Shown piece by piece: positions 7,300 to 15,565 of a stretch of DNA of 64,000 nt. Source of the stretch: Williamsia sp. DF01-3 (GTDB lineage Bacteria; Actinomycetota; Actinomycetes; Mycobacteriales; Mycobacteriaceae); NCBI RefSeq assembly GCF_023051145.1, contig NZ_JALKFS010000005.1, positions 5,163,733 through 5,227,732 on the forward strand, read 5' to 3'. A program made the translations under genes and the position numbers. Numbering within the stretch: the stretch's first letter is position 1; the number at the start of each line of letters is the position of its first letter. The notes beneath the pieces are model-generated. The model was not told where the DNA came from. It saw only the letters and a program-made list of their open reading frames with translations, and did not search any database.

Positions 7300-8957
7300 C
7301 ACGCATAGCCGACATCTACGCCCAGATCGCCGCGGCCGATCGGCCGGAGGTGTTCATCACCCTGCGCGATCAGGCGGACGTCGAAAGAGACCACGCTGCC
7401 TCCATCGCTGCCGGTGGCGCATTGGCCGGGGTGGTGCTGGCGGTCAAAGACAATGTCGACGTCGCTGGGCTGCCGACGACCGCCGCCTGCCCGGGCTATG
7501 AGTACCGGCCCGAACACGATGCCGCATCGGTCGCCGCCCTTCGCGCGGCCGGAGCGGTGGTCATCGGCAAGACGAACCTCGACCAGTTCGCGACCGGTTT
7601 GGTCGGCACGCGCAGTCCCTATGGAGCCGTGCGTGATTCACGCCGACCCGACCATATATCCGGGGGCTCGAGCTCCGGCTCGGCTGTGGCCGTTGCACTG
7701 GGGTTCGCCGACATCGCCATCGGCACCGACACCGCCGGATCGGGACGGGTGCCCGCCGGCCTGCAGGGCATCGTCGGCATCAAGCCCACCATCGGAGTGG
7801 TCAGCACCGCGGGCGTGCTGCCGGCCTGTGCCAGCTATGACTGTGTGACCATCCTCGCCGCGGATCTGGACCTCGCCAATCGTGCGATGGGGGTGATGGC
7901 CGGAGGTGCTGCGTGGCCGGCGTCAACGCATTTCGCTGCCCCCGACAGTCCGGTGGTCGCCGTGCCGGCCACGCTGCCTGCTCTCGATACACGGTGGCAG
8001 GAGGCCTTCCACAACGCGGTGGAACACGCCGAGAACGCGGGTGTGCGGATCAAGCGAATCGATCTGTCGGACTTCCTGGCTGCGGCCAAGCTCCTGTACG
8101 AGGGTGCCCTGGTCGCCGAACGGTATGACGCGGTGGGCGAATTCATCTCAGCGGCATCCCCTTCCGACCTCGTGGACCCGACGGTCGCCGCGATCATCGG
8201 CCCGGCCGACCGGTTCAGCGCCACCGACCTGTTGTCGGATCGCCGACGCGTGCAGGCGCTGGGCGAGCGCGCCATGTCGGTGCTCGGCGACGCGACCGCA
8301 CTGCTGATCCCGACTGCCCCGATGCATCCGACGCTCGCTGACGTGGAGGCCGACCCCGTCGGCGTCAACGCAACGATGGGGACCTACACCAACTTCTGCA
8401 ACCTGTTCAACCTCTGCGCGGTGTCCGTCCCGGCGGGCGAGGTGGTCGAAAGCGACGGCTCAGCAGCACAATTCGGCGTCACGGTGGTGGGCCGGGCCTA
8501 CGACGACGCAGTGGTGCTCGACATCGCCTGCCGGATCGGTACCGGATCGCCTGCATCCGGCCGGTCCTGGCCCGAACGGGCGGGCGCCAAGGCCACCGAG
8601 GTGTTCGTGGTGGGTGCGCATCTGCGCGGCCAACCACTGATGGGTCAGCTCACCGACAAAGGTGCGCGATGGGCCGGAGACGCAGCGACAGCGGAGGCGT
8701 ACCGGCTCGTCGCCCTCGACACCCAGCCAGCGAAGCCGGGGCTCGTCCGCGATGAGCTGTCGGGCACATCCATTCGCGGCGAGCTGTGGGCTCTCTCGCC
8801 GGCGGCACTCGGAGAGTTCCTCGGCGAACTCCCGTCACCGATGATGCTGGGGCCGGTCCAGCTCTCCGACGGTCGCTGGACCGTGGGCTTCGGTTGCGAC
8901 CACCAGTCGGTGGGCGATGCCGTGCCACTGACCGCCACCCATTGGCTCGAACGCTAG
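7296..8957 (+). CDS. atzF: Allophanate hydrolase
   Basis: This 553-residue enzyme splits allophanate to ammonia and CO2, the last step of urea or guanidine breakdown by this route. It belongs to the amidase-signature family: the catalytic Lys lies in VVLAVKDNVDVAG, the serine cluster in HISGGSSSGSAVAVALG, and the nucleophile region in GTDTAGSGRVPAG, completing the Ser-cisSer-Lys triad. A C-terminal domain from about residue 440 (EVFVVGAHLRGQPLMGQL) matches the extra domain of AtzF-type enzymes. GTG at 7296 overlaps the carboxyltransferase TGA (GTGA) and follows AGGAAAA. Its stop shares the palindrome CTAG with the stop of the convergent LLM gene. Confidence 0.9.
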   Translation: MTRIADIYAQIAAADRPEVFITLRDQADVERDHAASIAAGGALAGVVLAVKDNVDVAGLPTTAACPGYEYRPEHDAASVAALRAAGAVVIGKTNLDQFATGLVGTRSPYGAVRDSRRPDHISGGSSSGSAVAVALGFADIAIGTDTAGSGRVPAGLQGIVGIKPTIGVVSTAGVLPACASYDCVTILAADLDLANRAMGVMAGGAAWPASTHFAAPDSPVVAVPATLPALDTRWQEAFHNAVEHAENAGVRIKRIDLSDFLAAAKLLYEGALVAERYDAVGEFISAASPSDLVDPTVAAIIGPADRFSATDLLSDRRRVQALGERAMSVLGDATALLIPTAPMHPTLADVEADPVGVNATMGTYTNFCNLFNLCAVSVPAGEVVESDGSAAQFGVTVVGRAYDDAVVLDIACRIGTGSPASGRSWPERAGAKATEVFVVGAHLRGQPLMGQLTDKGARWAGDAATAEAYRLVALDTQPAKPGLVRDELSGTSIRGELWALSPAALGEFLGELPSPMMLGPVQLSDGRWTVGFGCDHQSVGDAVPLTATHWLER

Positions 8958-9829
8958 AGGTTCGCTTCCGCCGGACCTTGGCGCAGTTCTGAGATCACCC
9001 TGCCGAACGCGTCCAGATCTGCCGCCGCCGGCTCGATCGGCGTCAGGTAGGTGATCCCGAACTGCTCTCGCAGTTGCCGGATGCGGGCGACCACCTCGTC
9101 GTGAGATCCGTGGAGCGCATTGGGTTGGCGTAACAGTTCGTCATCTGTGGCATCGCGGTTGTGATGACGCAACGTGTCGAGGTCTGGCTCTCGGTCGATG
9201 GCGAGGTCGAAGATGATCAGATTCAGTTCGAGGTCGTCGAACCTCGACCCTGCTTGCCGCCGAATGTATTCCACGCGCTCGGCGAGAGCCTCGTCGTCGG
9301 CGAGACCCGCCAGGGCAACGATGTCCGCATGGCGGGCCGCGATCGTCAGCACCCGATTTCCCGTGCCGGCGACCATGATCGGGGGTGGTGTCTGCACCGA
9401 GGGTGGCGTGCAAGCCGGGTCACCGAGGAGTCGTCTCAGCTCGATCACCATGTCGCGCATGTGGTCTACACGTTGTCCGGGCGACCCGAACGGGATTCCC
9501 GCTGCTTCGAACTCCGCCTCGACATACCCCGCGCCGAGTCCGATCTCCACGCGTCCACCCGTCAACTGGTCGACCCCGGCGATGTCGCGGGCGAGCAGAG
9601 CCGGCCGGTAGAAGCCTGCGTTGAGGACGATGTTGCCGACCCGCACCGTCGGTGCGGCAGCTGCGGCCGCGACCAACATGGGGAACGGCGCACCCAGTTC
9701 GAGATGGTCAGGCAGCAGCACCACGTCCACACCGCACTGTTCGGCGTGCCGCACCTGGGCCAGGAACTCATCGGCCGTCCCTCGGGCCAGGAAGTTCACC
9801 CCGAACCGGAAGTCTCGAGAACCGCTCAT
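8954..9829 (-). CDS. LLM-class (luciferase-like) F420-dependent oxidoreductase
   Basis: This protein of 291 residues has the TIM-barrel pattern of luciferase-like monooxygenase-fold enzymes. Segments include RFGVNFLARGTADEFLAQVR, a conserved GGRVEIGLGAGYVEAEF and PPIMVAGTGNRVLTIAARHADI. In actinomycetes most such stand-alone proteins use coenzyme F420 rather than FMN; this is family knowledge, not visible in the sequence. It is convergent with allophanate hydrolase, with four shared bases. The substrate is unknown. Confidence 0.8.
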   Translation of the reverse strand: MSGSRDFRFGVNFLARGTADEFLAQVRHAEQCGVDVVLLPDHLELGAPFPMLVAAAAAAPTVRVGNIVLNAGFYRPALLARDIAGVDQLTGGRVEIGLGAGYVEAEFEAAGIPFGSPGQRVDHMRDMVIELRRLLGDPACTPPSVQTPPPIMVAGTGNRVLTIAARHADIVALAGLADDEALAERVEYIRRQAGSRFDDLELNLIIFDLAIDREPDLDTLRHHNRDATDDELLRQPNALHGSHDEVVARIRQLREQFGITYLTPIEPAAADLDAFGRVISELRQGPAEANL

Positions 9830-9909
9830 GACTCACCATTAGAGACGATCACCGCACCTCGGCGCGACCGATGCCGGGCGACAGGCCACCGCACGGCAAG
9901 ATGATGCCC

Positions 9910-10596
9910 ATGGGTGTCATCTACTTGGTGCGTCACGGTCAGGCCGGTCATGACGAGAACGGTTACGGCAGTCTGACCGATCTCGGGCGCGAGCAGGCAC
10001 GGAACGTCGGCAAGCATCTTGCGCGGCGCGTGGGCCGGCTCGATTTCGCGGCGTCGGGAAATCTGGCGCGGCAGTTGGAGACCGTGCAGGAGATCGTCGC
10101 GCAGTTCAAGGAGGGGACTGCTCCCGAGCCCGTCGTGAACGCGGGCTGGAACGAGTACGACCTGACACACCTGACCAGCCGGGACATGCCACCGGTGGGC
10201 ACATCGGCCGAGGCCGCCGACGCTCAGCGCGACTTCCAGCGCGATCTCGACAAGGCACTGCTGGCCTGGGCTGCCGACGGCCACAGCACGGGGGCCGGTT
10301 CCTATGCCGAATACCGCGAGTCGATCCGCGAGGCACTCAAGGAGATCGCGACGTTCGCGGGCCCCGGCCAGGTCGCGCTCGCGGCGTCCTCGGCAGGCAC
10401 CATCGCGGCCGTCGTCGCGGAGTTGTGGGGTGTGGACTCGCAGACCTGGCCCGTCATCGCCCGCACCATGGTCAACGCATCGATCACCAAGCTCATCGTG
10501 GGCAGCACCGGCATCAACGTGATGTCGGTGAATGATCACGCGCACGCCGATATCACTGATGATCAGGGAAAACGGCCGCTCCTCACCATGCGGTAG
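9910..10596 (+). CDS. Histidine-phosphatase-fold protein with non-canonical second motif
   Basis: This 228-residue member of the phosphoglycerate-mutase-like superfamily starts with VIYLVRHGQAG, the RHG motif holding the catalytic His. In typical members a second His follows in a SHGG-like motif near the C-terminus. Here the equivalent stretch reads ALAASSAGTIAAV, with Ser at the His position. It may therefore have altered chemistry or bind rather than cleave phosphate esters. I chose the ATG at 9910 close to the first strand; in-frame ATGs at 9901, 9904 and upstream at 9871 are possible. It is the only plus-strand gene before a small intergenic region. Confidence 0.75.
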   Translation: MGVIYLVRHGQAGHDENGYGSLTDLGREQARNVGKHLARRVGRLDFAASGNLARQLETVQEIVAQFKEGTAPEPVVNAGWNEYDLTHLTSRDMPPVGTSAEAADAQRDFQRDLDKALLAWAADGHSTGAGSYAEYRESIREALKEIATFAGPGQVALAASSAGTIAAVVAELWGVDSQTWPVIARTMVNASITKLIVGSTGINVMSVNDHAHADITDDQGKRPLLTMR

Positions 10597-10654
10597 ACCA
10601 TCTCCGCGTTTGAGATGTCTCGACCTGGGCATTCCGTCGTCAGTAACTCTTGAA

Positions 10655-10675
10655 CCGAGACGATCGTGGTCTCGG
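10655..10675. promoter_or_regulatory. Inverted repeat before the epimerase/DUF2867 gene
   Basis: CCGAGAC and GTCTCGG form perfect 7-bp arms around GATCGTG, 31 bases before the ATG at 10707. The position suggests an operator rather than a terminator, since no T-run follows. No cognate regulator lies beside it. Confidence 0.35.
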
Positions 10676-10706
10676 GACGAACCGAATCCCAACCATCGGA
10701 GCGCTC

Positions 10707-12188
10707 ATGCAGCCCGCCACCAGTTCGACACCCAGCGCTCTGGTCACCGGCGCCACCGGTTACATCGGCGGCCGCCTTGCACCACGCCTGATCGAACGTG
10801 GCCACGATGTGCGGGTACTGGCACGGACTCCGGACAAGCTGAAGGGCGCGCCCTGGGTCGGCAGCGCGAAGGTGATCAAGGGCGACCTCAGCGACAAGGC
10901 GTCGCTGGAGAATGCGTTCACCGACGTCGACGTGGTCTACCACCTCGTTCATTCGATGGGTGGCGCCAAAGACTTCGTCGCCGAAGAACGCCGATCGGCA
11001 GAGAACGTGGTGGAGGCCGCGCGTAAGGCGGGTGTGTCCCGGATCGTCTACCTTTCCGGACTGCATCCCTCTGGCGTGCAACTGTCCGAGCACCTGAGTT
11101 CACGCACCGAGGTCGGCGAAGTCCTGATGGATTCGGGCATCGAGACCATCGTGTTGCAGGCCGGTGTCGTGATCGGTTCCGGCTCGGCGTCCTTCGAGAT
11201 GATCCGGCACCTCACCGAGCGTCTACCGGTGATGACCACCCCGAAGTGGGTGCACAACAAGATTCAACCGATCGCCGTTCAGGACGTCATGCACTACCTG
11301 ATGGAAGCCGCGACCGCGAAGGTTCCCGAGTCCCGCACGTGGGACATCGGCGGCCCCGACGTCCTCGAGTACGGCGACATGATGCAGATCTACGCCGAGG
11401 TTGCCGGGCTGCGCAAGCGCAAGATGATCGTGATCCCGTTCTTGACACCGTCGCTGGCGAGCAACTGGGTCGGTACCGTCACCCCAATTCCTGGTGGACT
11501 TGCCCGTCCCCTGGTCGAGTCACTCGAGCACGACGCCATCGCCTCGGAGCACGACATCGACGACGTGATCCCGCCGCCGGAAGAGGGATTGACCACCTAT
11601 CGCACGTCCGTCGAGTTGGCGCTCGCCCGGGTGGGACGCGGTGAGGTCGAGATCTCCTGGTCGAATGCATCGCCCACCGCGGCCCCCTCCGAGCCGATTC
11701 CCTCCGACCCGGAATGGGCCGGTGAAGAGGCGTACGTTGATGCCCACACCAGCCACACCGTCGCGACCGCGGCGGCTGTGTGGAAGGCGATCGAAGGACT
11801 CGGCGCCGAAAAGGGCTGGTACGGAACGGCCCCGGCCTGGAAGTTGCGCGCACGAATCGACCGCGCGGTCGGCGGGCCCGGATCGTTCGGGGGCCCGAGC
11901 AAGCAAGGCACGCCGACTCCCGGCGACGACCTCGAATGGTGGCGCGTGGAGACAGTGGAGCCCGAACACACGTTGCGGTTACGGTCACAGATGCGGTCGC
12001 CGGGCACGTCGTGGCTCGAATTCCGCATCACGGCAACAGAATCCGGTAGCGAGCTCGAACTGCGCACGGTGTTCTATCCGCGCGGCATTGTGGGACGTGT
12101 CTACTGGTATGCCCATTTGCCGGCTCATCGCGCGGTGTACCGCACGATGACACGGAACATCCTGCGCGAGGCAGAGAGATCAGTCTGA
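10707..12188 (+). CDS. NAD(P)-binding epimerase-like protein fused to DUF2867
   Basis: This 493-residue, two-domain protein has an atypical SDR/epimerase domain at residues about 1-300. Its dinucleotide-binding motif is VTGATGYIGG, followed by VYHLVHSMGG and IVYLSGLHPSG. The second domain (about 330-493) matches DUF2867, a START-like fold (VWKAIEGLGAEKGWYG, WLEFRITATESGSELELRT). This fusion is common in actinobacteria and annotated as NAD(P)H-binding oxidoreductase; its substrate is unknown. The ATG at 10707 is preceded by CGGAGCG. There is no operon partner. Confidence 0.8.
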   Translation: MQPATSSTPSALVTGATGYIGGRLAPRLIERGHDVRVLARTPDKLKGAPWVGSAKVIKGDLSDKASLENAFTDVDVVYHLVHSMGGAKDFVAEERRSAENVVEAARKAGVSRIVYLSGLHPSGVQLSEHLSSRTEVGEVLMDSGIETIVLQAGVVIGSGSASFEMIRHLTERLPVMTTPKWVHNKIQPIAVQDVMHYLMEAATAKVPESRTWDIGGPDVLEYGDMMQIYAEVAGLRKRKMIVIPFLTPSLASNWVGTVTPIPGGLARPLVESLEHDAIASEHDIDDVIPPPEEGLTTYRTSVELALARVGRGEVEISWSNASPTAAPSEPIPSDPEWAGEEAYVDAHTSHTVATAAAVWKAIEGLGAEKGWYGTAPAWKLRARIDRAVGGPGSFGGPSKQGTPTPGDDLEWWRVETVEPEHTLRLRSQMRSPGTSWLEFRITATESGSELELRTVFYPRGIVGRVYWYAHLPAHRAVYRTMTRNILREAERSV

Positions 12189-12310
12189 TCTGGCTTTGAC
12201 CGTTTGAACGAGTGCTCTCTTCCACTCGACCTCCCGTCGACGGCGACGGGGTGACGCCGGTGGTGATCCGGTCGAAAACCTCGTGGTCGCGGTCAGAGAT
12301 CCACCTGTAG

Positions 12311-12511
12311 ACCTGCCGCCGATCTATCGACGGTGATGTCGGATTCTCGCCAGCACCGGGTCGGCTCGGCTCAAAGCTCGTCGACGAACTGTTCCCTCGC
12401 GAGCGCCACGCCCACGGCGAACTTCTGTCAAACCTCGGACTTGACCGCGACCGAATCGTCGAATCGCTCGCCACCCTGACAGCAGCCGCGCACAACGCAT
12501 ACGGTGGTTAA
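12311..12511 (+). pseudogene. Possible gene remnant in the left part of the accessory island
   Basis: An open stretch of 66 codons ends in TAA but has no plausible start. The translation reads like real protein (SKLVDELFPRERHAHGELL, NLGLDRDRIVESLATLTAAA). The pattern resembles the second half of a Clp N-terminal repeat, where a helix is followed by LG-x-D-x-x-x-V. The resemblance is weak and judged by eye. It lies in a 615-base region (12189-12803) that otherwise holds only repeats. I treat it as a decayed fragment. Confidence 0.25.
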
Positions 12512-12518
12512 ATCGACC

Positions 12519-12564
12519 CCTACCAACGGGTTGACAAGCTGACATGACACAACCATGGTTGACG
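12519..12564. repeat. Imperfect 46-bp direct repeat, copy 1
   Basis: This segment matches 15332-15377 at 33 of 46 positions without gaps. Shared blocks are CCTACCA, CGGGTTG and ACATGAC. The two copies enclose the four small genes 12804-15208. It could be a decayed attachment site related to the left end of the recombinase module, because copy 2 leads directly into that end. Confidence 0.45.
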
Positions 12565-12573
12565 CCTCATACA

Positions 12574-12615
12574 GTTGCGGCGCAATATTTTTCGTCATCA
12601 GTGATGAAACGCAAC
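12574..12615 (+). repeat. Island palindromic repeat, copy 1
   Basis: The core 12590-12615 has perfect 6-bp arms TCATCA and TGATGA around G and aligns without gaps with cores at 18917 and 19577 (20 of 26 positions each). A flank with TGCGGC and an AT-rich spacer precedes it, as in the 18.9-kb copy. Consensus core: TTYCGTCAYCANNGAYGRAA. It is intergenic. Confidence 0.5.
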
Positions 12616-12772
12616 AGCCGAGAGGTTCACCGTTAGGGCCACCGAAAGACGGCAGCATCGACACGCGGCTTGATGTGCCGTCTGGTTGGTTCCGGCCAAG
12701 CAACGCTGGCGCTCCAACTCGCGTCTACTCACAAAGGTGATGTCAAGCTGCAAACTGCGGTCGCCTGGCTCG

Positions 12773-12802
12773 AATAATCGATTATTACTGTACAGTCGAT
12801 TA
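12773..12802. promoter_or_regulatory. Nested palindromes in the GntR gene promoter (probable operator)
   Basis: AATAATCGATTATT (12773-12786) is a perfect 14-bp palindrome and ACTGTACAGT (12787-12796) a perfect 10-bp palindrome directly after it. TAATCGA (12775-12781) and TCGATTA (12796-12802) also pair as 7-bp arms. The cluster touches the ATG at 12804, the usual place for autoregulation by a GntR dimer. It is markedly AT-rich against the local background. Confidence 0.6.
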
Positions 12803-12803
12803 T

Positions 12804-13475
12804 ATGGAGCCAACCGAAACGCCGGGACCACCTTCGTCGAAAACGTACGAGTGGTTGCGTGCGGCCGTTTTGCACGGCGATGTGCCTCCTGGCGGCGCAC
12901 TGAAACCGCAGGAGCTCGCCGCAGCGAGGGGCGTGAGCCTGTCGGTGATCCGAGAGTGCCTGTTGCGCCTGGTGGGGGAAGGCCTGGCGGAGCGACTGCC
13001 GAACCGCGGATTTGTGGTTCCCCAGGCAGGTGATGACCGGTGGCAGGTTGTCGCGGAGGCGCGGTCGGTCGTTGAGCCGACCATGCTGCGAATGTCAATA
13101 GAGCGTGGTGATCTTGAATGGGAAGCACGGGTGAGCGCTGCACACCACCGCCTGGCAAATACACCCGGATACGAACATGAGGACGACGTCCACTACTCGG
13201 ACGCATGGGCGAGTGCCCACTACCGCTTCCATCGGACGCTGCTCGATGCGTGCGGCAACGACGTCCTGCTGGACACTTTCGATCGGCTGTGGACTGCGAG
13301 TGAACTCTCTCGCCGCTGGTCAGCGTCCAGCAACCGTGATCGCGACGCGCTCACCGAACATCGACAACTCAAAGAACTCGCTATGAACAGGGCCGGCGAA
13401 GCGGCCGCCGCTGCCCTAGCAGCCCACATCATCGGAACCACCAATGGCCTCGATAACCCAAGGAGCACAACATGA
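12804..13475 (+). CDS. GntR-family regulator with FCD-type domain
   Basis: This 223-residue regulator has an N-terminal winged HTH (YEWLRAAVLHGDVPPGGAL, then ELAAARGVSLSVIRECLLRL) and an all-helical C-terminal FCD-like domain. His residues in YRFHRTLLDACGN and the later LTEHRQL resemble the metal/ligand-binding positions of that domain. The operator-like palindrome cluster lies immediately upstream. Its last codons overlap the ATG of the SCO6745-family gene by four bases (ATGA), so the two form one operon. The effector is unknown. Confidence 0.82.
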   Translation: MEPTETPGPPSSKTYEWLRAAVLHGDVPPGGALKPQELAAARGVSLSVIRECLLRLVGEGLAERLPNRGFVVPQAGDDRWQVVAEARSVVEPTMLRMSIERGDLEWEARVSAAHHRLANTPGYEHEDDVHYSDAWASAHYRFHRTLLDACGNDVLLDTFDRLWTASELSRRWSASSNRDRDALTEHRQLKELAMNRAGEAAAAALAAHIIGTTNGLDNPRSTT

Positions 13476-14329
13476 TGCATGCCACCGAGACGTTTGAACC
13501 CACATCGCAGCTGGACCTCGGCGCTGTCCGCGATGCGGCTGCAGCTGTCACTGCGGCCCACCTGTTCGTATACCTCGCCCCCGAGTCCGCCGACGAGGCG
13601 GCCAAGCTGGGTGTAACCGAAAGAGGGCCCCGCTATTTCGCATTTCGATCTGCCGCTCTCGGTGCGGTTCCATGGCAGGTCACCGCGGCAGCGTTTTATA
13701 ACTTCAGTCCGCGAGCGGTCCAGGCCATGACGGGTGTCTGGGATTATGCGTCGCCCCAGCAATGGCAGGCCGCCCGCTTTCGAGCGGTCGACCGAGCCAT
13801 GCGGCGGGCCGGTGTGACCCTGTCTGCCCGCCACATCGCCGAGGCCCGATCCCTGCTTGACCTTGTCATCGAAGCCGCCGACTACGCCGGCAAACCTCTG
13901 GCGGCCGCGAACGCGGCGGTTCCGTTGCCGTCCGATCCGCTGCTCGCGTTGTGGCAGCAAATCACCGTAGTCCGCGAATGGCGCGGGGATGCGCACCTCG
14001 TAGTGCTCGCCGATAACAACCTCGGACCCTGCGAATGCACCGTGATGCAGGGCGCGACCGGCCGCGTCCCAACCGCGCTCTTGCGAGCAACCCGACTGTG
14101 GAACGACCACGAATGGGCAGCCGCGGCAGCGTCTCTCACCGCAAGAGGGTGGCTCAACATCGACGGCACAGTCACCGAGACGGGCACCGCGGCCCGCGAA
14201 CAAATCGAGATCGAAACCGACCAGCATTCCGCGGCCCTGTGGGCACCGATCGGAAGTACCGGTACCCGACGACTGGCCGAACTACTTACCCCGATAGGCA
14301 AAGCGTTCGCCGCTGACGCACCGTTCTGA
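13472..14329 (+). CDS. SCO6745-family protein
   Basis: This 285-residue protein matches the actinobacterial SCO6745 family, which has a conserved helical N-terminal part and a C-terminal winged-helix-like part of unknown function. Visible landmarks are RGPRYFAFRSAALGAVPWQV, AAAFYNFSP, WDYASPQQWQAAR and the C-terminal WTARGW-like segment SLTARGWLNIDGTVTETG. It is translationally coupled to the GntR gene. It has no predicted membrane segment or signal peptide. Function cannot be assigned. Confidence 0.7.
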   Translation: MMHATETFEPTSQLDLGAVRDAAAAVTAAHLFVYLAPESADEAAKLGVTERGPRYFAFRSAALGAVPWQVTAAAFYNFSPRAVQAMTGVWDYASPQQWQAARFRAVDRAMRRAGVTLSARHIAEARSLLDLVIEAADYAGKPLAAANAAVPLPSDPLLALWQQITVVREWRGDAHLVVLADNNLGPCECTVMQGATGRVPTALLRATRLWNDHEWAAAAASLTARGWLNIDGTVTETGTAAREQIEIETDQHSAALWAPIGSTGTRRLAELLTPIGKAFAADAPF

Positions 14330-14464
14330 GCATCCACCGGGCGGGTGGGCATGGAGAGCGGTACCAGCACGGAGGCGTCTTCGGTCTCCGCAACCTGACG
14401 TACCGATCCGGAGCAGGCCGCGATCTGGCGGTGACTTACGCGTGCGGACAATGTCTGTATCCAC

Positions 14465-14740
14465 ATGATCATCGTTTCCGGATACCTCACCGTGGACCCG
14501 ACCGACCGACCGCACTATCTCGACGGCTGCGCCGAGGTGGTCCGGTCGGCTCGCGCCGCCCCCGGGTGCATCGACTTCGCACTCGGGGCGGACCTCGTCG
14601 AACCAGCTCGAATCAACGTGTACGAACGCTGGGCGACCGAGCAACAGTTGCATGATTTTCGTGGATCCGGCCCGGACTCCGAGCAGGCCACCGCGATCAT
14701 CGACGCCGACGTTCGCGAGTTCACGGTGCTGGACGCATAG
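14465..14740 (+). CDS. Antibiotic-biosynthesis-monooxygenase-domain (ABM) protein
   Basis: A 91-residue single-domain protein with the ABM ferredoxin-like pattern: IIVSGYLTVDP at the start, GCIDFALGADLVEPARINVY in the middle and WATEQQLHDFRGS near the end. Such dimers act as cofactor-free monooxygenases or haem-binding proteins. ATG at 14465 has only a weak ribosome site. It is not tightly linked to a neighbour. Confidence 0.75.
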   Translation: MIIVSGYLTVDPTDRPHYLDGCAEVVRSARAAPGCIDFALGADLVEPARINVYERWATEQQLHDFRGSGPDSEQATAIIDADVREFTVLDA

Positions 14741-14827
14741 CTCCGCCCAGCCGTCGGTCGCGAGGGTCTGACGTATCACGAATCTGTTGGTCGCTTAAAG
14801 ATTTGGGTCTGAGGCTGAGTGCGCGTT

Positions 14828-15208
14828 TCACAGTTGTTGGAGTCGAGCTCGCAGTAGGCAGAACTCGTTGCCCTCAGGGTCGGCGAGCACACGCCATGAT
14901 TCTTGCCCGGTCTGACCAACGTCGACCGGGCGAGCACCGACGTGTAACAGCCGCTCGAGTTCAGCATCATGATCGCGATCGGTCGCGTTGACATCGATGT
15001 GCAGACGGGATTCTGACTTCCTGGGCTCATCGGTGCGGGACAGGATCATCGTCGGCTGCACACCGCCGAACCCGGCCCGCGGACCGATCTCGACTGAGCC
15101 ATCAGCTTCGTAGCCCAGCACAACAAATTCCAAGACTTCGCACCAAAACCGAGCCAGCACCTCAGGGTCGTGACACTCGAGCACCAGCTCGCTGATCCGA
15201 CAGGCCAT
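14828..15208 (-). CDS. VOC (glyoxalase-fold) protein
   Basis: A 126-residue vicinal-oxygen-chelate protein with the two-module beta-alpha-beta pattern: ISELVLECHDPEVLARFWCE in the first half and RVLADPEGNEFCLLR in the second. His and Glu residues in these blocks are the usual metal-ligand positions. Small actinobacterial proteins of this kind are annotated as glyoxalase-like with unknown substrate. It lies convergent to the ABM gene and just left of the recombinase module. Confidence 0.75.
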   Translation of the reverse strand: MACRISELVLECHDPEVLARFWCEVLEFVVLGYEADGSVEIGPRAGFGGVQPTMILSRTDEPRKSESRLHIDVNATDRDHDAELERLLHVGARPVDVGQTGQESWRVLADPEGNEFCLLRARLQQL

Positions 15209-15331
15209 CAGGCGCCACCTACTTTCCCATCGGAACTACGATCACAACAGCCACAGGACTAGCAAACTCCCAGCATCCGAATTGTTTGGATCGTATCGAG
15301 CGGGACAGCGCGGTGTCGAGCAATGTTTGCT

Positions 15332-15381
15332 CCTACCAGCGGGTTGTCATGTTTACATGACGTAACATAAGTTACCGGCGT
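15332..15381. repeat. Putative left end of the recombinase module; copy 2 of the 46-bp repeat
   Basis: 15332-15377 is copy 2 of the imperfect repeat first seen at 12519. Within it GTCATGT and ACATGAC (15346-15352, 15355-15361) form perfect 7-bp arms with a 2-base spacer, and GTAAC/GTTAC (15362-15366, 15371-15375) form another pair. GTTACCGGCGT at 15371-15381 recurs exactly at 18594-18604 beyond the third module gene. Paired arms of this kind are typical of tyrosine-recombinase core sites. The rest of the 357-base gap (15209-15565) shows nothing I can name. Confidence 0.5.
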
Positions 15382-15565
15382 AAAACTCTCGGGAGTAGTG
15401 GTAGGTGCGGTTACTGCCGTCTACCTGGGATGATGGGGTTTGCGCTGGTGGGCGGCGGGGTTGGCTGGCGTGGTGTCGGCGCCGCGGATGTGATGCTTGT
15501 GCGTCGGTCCAGCGCCCTGTAGGTTTCTTGCATTAGATGCAGGTTTCCACGGGTCGGAGGTCGGC

